NCBI RefSeq assembly: GCF_011075055.1 | Contig: NC_058140.1 | Coordinates: forward strand, 15,749,945 to 15,813,944 | Source: Mangifera indica | Taxonomy: Eukaryota > Streptophyta > Magnoliopsida > Sapindales > Anacardiaceae | Length of the DNA: 64,000 nt | Direction: 5' to 3' | Shown: positions 61,193-64,000 of the stretch, piece by piece | Layout: each line of letters starts with the position of its first letter | How positions within the stretch are numbered: position 1 is the stretch's first letter | Position numbers and translations under genes: made by a program | The notes under the pieces: model-generated | Databases searched by the model: none | What the model saw: the letters and a program-made list of their open reading frames with translations, nothing else | What the model was told of the DNA's origin: nothing

Positions 61193-62131
61193 TCGAAAAT
61201 AAAAAATAGATAAAGATATTATACTAAAAAGATTATTGAATTTATTTTGATCTTGTTAAGAAGAGAATAAATTTTTTTTAGTTTAATTTAAGTGAGGGAT
61301 TCAAAAAATAAAATAAATTTTTTAAACAATAAATTAGTTAAAAATTAGAATTAATTTTATATTATTTTATTTTCTTACACTGTTCTTCCTTTATTATTCA
61401 AATTTCTGAAATTAAAAAATTTCATAATCTTTTTATGCATAATTCAAAGAATTCTGATTGTTATATTAACAAAAAAATTGTAGTACGAAGATCATATTTG
61501 TAAAATGCTGAAAATATTGCTTAAAAAAAAAAAAAAAAATCTATAGTACGGAGGCCAACTGTTTGTTGTGTATGGGCTTTATCCTTGTTTTCTCTAAGGG
61601 AGCCCACTTTATTTAATGATTGCTTTATCCTTTAAACGGGGTGCACGTATGCGCCATTTAAATCAATGATAAAGAGATTTGAAATTTTTTTCTCCAGATT
61701 TCTTTATTAACAAAAAGATTTTATCATCATCTTTTTTAGATCATTAGAGAGATAAAATGTTAGTTTTTAAAATTTAGGAGGAAAAAATATAATAAATTTT
61801 ATAATTTTATAATATTATTAATAAAATAACGATTTTATCTTTATTTCTAATAAAAAATTTTAATTCAGTTAATCAATAAGTGAGATTTCTAATTTTTCAA
61901 ACCCCACGAATATGATTTTGAAAATGGAACTAAACTTGGGGGTGAAATATTCCTTTGGCCATAATAACAATGTGAAAGTTTTTAAGCAAGCCTGTATTCT
62001 TGTGCTTGATTTTTGCACTTTGCCAGACTTAAATAAATCCTACATTTGATGGATTTTAGATTAGAAGCAAAGCTGATTCACCTTTTACAGGTACAATTCG
62101 TTTATCATAGAGAGAAACGTAACCTTCATAC
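59711..62131. other. Intergenic DNA before copy 4, with TE remnants
   Basis: No gene supported. (AT)n microsatellite at 61,131-61,189. At 61,941-61,960 GGTGAAATATTCCTTTGGCC, read in reverse, resembles the ends of the two Mutator-like elements of this window and may be the right end of a further decayed element whose left end I could not place. Confidence 0.45.
61131..61189. repeat. (AT)n microsatellite
   Basis: Uninterrupted AT/TA dinucleotide run of about 59 bp. Confidence 0.95.
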
Positions 62132-62747
62132 ATGGACACACAATCAAGTAAGGATTTTTATAATTTACTTATTTATTACGTAATTTGAGATAACAACTTG
62201 TGATTGGATAATACGGTAGTTTTTTTTTTTCTCTCCTTGTATATGAATAATTTTGTATAATTTATTTGTATTTGAATTCTAATGGTTGTGCAGTGTGCAA
62301 GATTTTGTGTCGTCGGTGCCCTACCATGGAGTCTTCGGCATTCTGATTCCCCTGCTCGTTACAATTTTACAAGTGCACGTCCAAGGCACCACTCACTCAT
62401 TATTCCAAACACATTCGTTGAATATGTGGATTTCGCTGGTGGCGACGGTTGTCTACTACTTCGCCTGCGCCGCCGATATGAAGGATAAACTACTTCATTG
62501 CCACGCCACTGACAACTCTCAATTCTTCAATGGAATCGCCAGCATCTCAGGATCTCTTTCCACCGTCGGCTTTGTCTCCGTTCTTCTTTCGCGCTTGGGA
62601 GGTTGCATTATCTTCATTGTGTGGGGTTTGGTGTCCAAAGTTCTAGTGATGTGTAAAAATGCCGAAACGATTAAGGGTGGCGTCGTTTGGCTTTACCAGA
62701 AAATGCGAGGCGTGGAGAAGCAAAGATTGCCACGATTGCCTGTGTAG
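62132..62747 (+). CDS. Four-helix membrane protein family, copy 4 (diverged)
   Basis: Exons 62132-62147 (ATGGACACACAATCAA) and 62302-62747 give 462 nt, 153 aa, exactly the length of copies 1 and 2. The acceptor is GTGCAAG at 62,301, not the GCAG nine bases upstream, because only the former joins in frame. Shared with the other copies are Gly-x-Phe-x-x-LIPxLLxxxQVxxQG in helix 1, ISGSLSTV in helix 3, a Lys-rich tail with Trp and Tyr, and the end LPRLPV. Most other positions differ, and the DNA around it does not match the recent duplication units. GC content is higher than in the other copies. It may be the older, ancestral-type member. Intron only 154 bp. Function unknown; predicted integral membrane protein. 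Confidence 0.7.
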
Positions 62748-63422
62748 ATATGTAAAAGAAATTCGATTGCAGCTGGCATCATTTGATCAACACTTGATTG
62801 CTTTGAGTAATTGTACGAAGGGTTATTGCAATTTGTAAATTAATTCCTTCTCTATAGGAAAGCTAAACTTTCCGATTCTGAATCACCCTTCAGGCATTCG
62901 ACCCAATCTCATGATAAAACATTTTTATTGATACATAAATTTATATTTATTATAATTGAACATAGTTTCACCCAATATATTTACTTGTCTAAGTTTTATT
63001 ATGAATATGATATTCCAGATTATTTCGCTTATTTCTTATGCTTTTGTCAAATGGGTAATGCATTTACCTATGTAAGACTCTGGCTTCCTGAGAATCCACC
63101 AATTATTGCAAGCATTCTCAACCTCTCCTTACGTTTTACCAAACTCATCAATTGCATCCCCTTGCTACCAAGTAATTACAGAATATAAAACAGAGCACGG
63201 GATTAATTGCTTCGATTGAAATTTTGTGGCGACAAATTCAAAAACAAATCACAAAGGTTTGATGTTAGAGTAAGCTACTAATGATGTCACAACTAATGAG
63301 CTAAATGTTTATAATCTTCATTATGCAAAAATTAACACTTTTCTCTTTTTCTTCTTGCACCAAAATCTACTCAAAATATAGAAAATTGATATCCAGGGAA
63401 CCGAATTTGGTGGAGGGTGTAA
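62748..63422. other. 3' ends of copy 4 and the converging right-edge gene
   Basis: Two genes converge here. About 62,748-62,900 is probable 3'UTR of copy 4, and ~63,200-63,422 probable 3'UTR of the minus-strand gene. The plus-strand frame at 62,928-63,188 has no recognisable features. Confidence 0.45.
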
Positions 63423-64000
63423 TCAGAGAGACCAGTTACATCGAAGCATAAGGGCTAGTATTTTGGCATCTCCATCCACCACATATGCAACACCTGGTTT
63501 CAAATTGAATCTCTTACCTAAGCTAAGATCTGCAAAAGATTCAAACTGGTATTGGTCCCGTCCTCTAGGATTTTTAATTCCACTAAGACTTACACCCCAT
63601 CCTATGTCATCTTCGAAATTATCAGACACAGTAACAGCCCAGCGCAGATGCTTGTAGTTTGAGTTTTGCATCTCAATCCAACCTCCAACTCTTGTACTCT
63701 CATCAAGTTCTGATTCCAGCTTCAGAGCAATTGATCTAGTTGAGGGCATGACCGGGATGTTCATTCTCAAACATGGAGCAGCAGCATCTGCTTCAACTGT
63801 TCTCTCAAGAGTCTCGTGACGTTGCAAAAAGCCTACGGGAATTGTGAGGACTCCAAGACTGAGACGGTAATCCAGTACTTTCGGCACTTGGTGAAGACCC
63901 ATAAGAGAGAGTTTTATTCCTCTTGGAAGCTGACAGACAACTTGCCCAAAAGTGTTGAAGCAATGTCCAAATCCGTCAGAACCCACTGGCATTTCCAGTC
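63423..64000 (-). CDS. Partial gene: C-terminal part of an unrecognised protein
   Basis: An open frame reads leftward from the right edge to a TGA at 63,423-63,425, with at least 189 codons; the upstream part lies outside the window, so the Met at 63,992 need not be the start. The composition is soluble, with many alternating polar/hydrophobic stretches (GWIEMQNSNYKHLRWAVTVS, GWGVSLSGIKNP, QFESFADLSLGKRFNL) and it ends LALMLRCNWSL. That pattern would fit a beta-strand-rich or outer-envelope barrel-type protein, but this is inference and I cannot name the family. Coding quality is good (long frame, balanced codons). Confidence 0.6.
   Translation of the reverse strand, partial: LEMPVGSDGFGHCFNTFGQVVCQLPRGIKLSLMGLHQVPKVLDYRLSLGVLTIPVGFLQRHETLERTVEADAAAPCLRMNIPVMPSTRSIALKLESELDESTRVGGWIEMQNSNYKHLRWAVTVSDNFEDDIGWGVSLSGIKNPRGRDQYQFESFADLSLGKRFNLKPGVAYVVDGDAKILALMLRCNWSL

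Noticed and set aside
62282..62488. Open frame starting ATGGTTGTGCAG before copy 4
   Set aside because: It is in the wrong frame compared with the family; the correct frame is joined from 62,132-62,147 to 62,302.

Overview
The window is nuclear DNA of a core eudicot plant. It is AT-rich, its genes are split by many GT-AG introns, and its recognisable proteins (UPF3, SmE, eEF1B-gamma, a STAR-type KH protein, an SWD2-like WD40 protein, a Cf-type receptor-like protein) are in plant forms. I cannot name the species from sequence alone; a woody rosid would fit.

Left part (1-39,600), gene-dense. A partial minus-strand gene with a transit-peptide-like first exon leaves the left edge (~600). UPF3 (minus, 2,584-9,587, 12 coding exons, 530 aa) follows, with an apparent intron just after its stop codon. 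Then come a KH/STAR RNA-binding gene (plus, 12,676-18,774, 293 aa), an intronless receptor-like protein (minus, 19,474-22,332, 952 aa), an SWD2/S2L-type WD40 gene (plus, 23,943-26,788, 332 aa), a small type-I membrane protein of unknown function (minus, 29,353-31,151, 105 aa), SmE (minus, 32,379-35,249, 88 aa) and eEF1B-gamma (minus, 36,454-39,268, 419 aa). These are mostly housekeeping RNA, chromatin and translation genes, with one probable immune or development receptor. For all the multi-exon genes the joined exon lengths divide by three and end at a stop.

Right part (39,600-63,400), repeat-rich. It holds a local family of small membrane proteins, all on the plus strand: two intact close copies (45,148-46,169 and 52,421-53,528), one 5'-truncated copy (57,757-58,182) and one diverged copy (62,132-62,747). 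All complete members are 153 aa, have about four hydrophobic helices, a basic C-terminal tail and a terminal LP-x-LP-[IV]-like motif. I do not recognise the family. Promoter, intron and long downstream non-coding sequence were duplicated with the genes, and one extra gene-less downstream block remains (~55,195-56,420). The truncated copy is joined to a ~380 bp block that also occurs at 40,975-41,375. The C-terminal part of an unrecognised minus-strand gene lies at the right edge.

Mobile DNA includes a Mutator-like element with a perfect 10 bp target duplication (41,394-42,342), a foldback element of the same terminal type just upstream of the WD40 gene (22,915-23,783), and a TRIM-type mini LTR element inside a KH-gene intron (17,032-17,646). 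Several tandem intron duplications and long AT microsatellites are also present.
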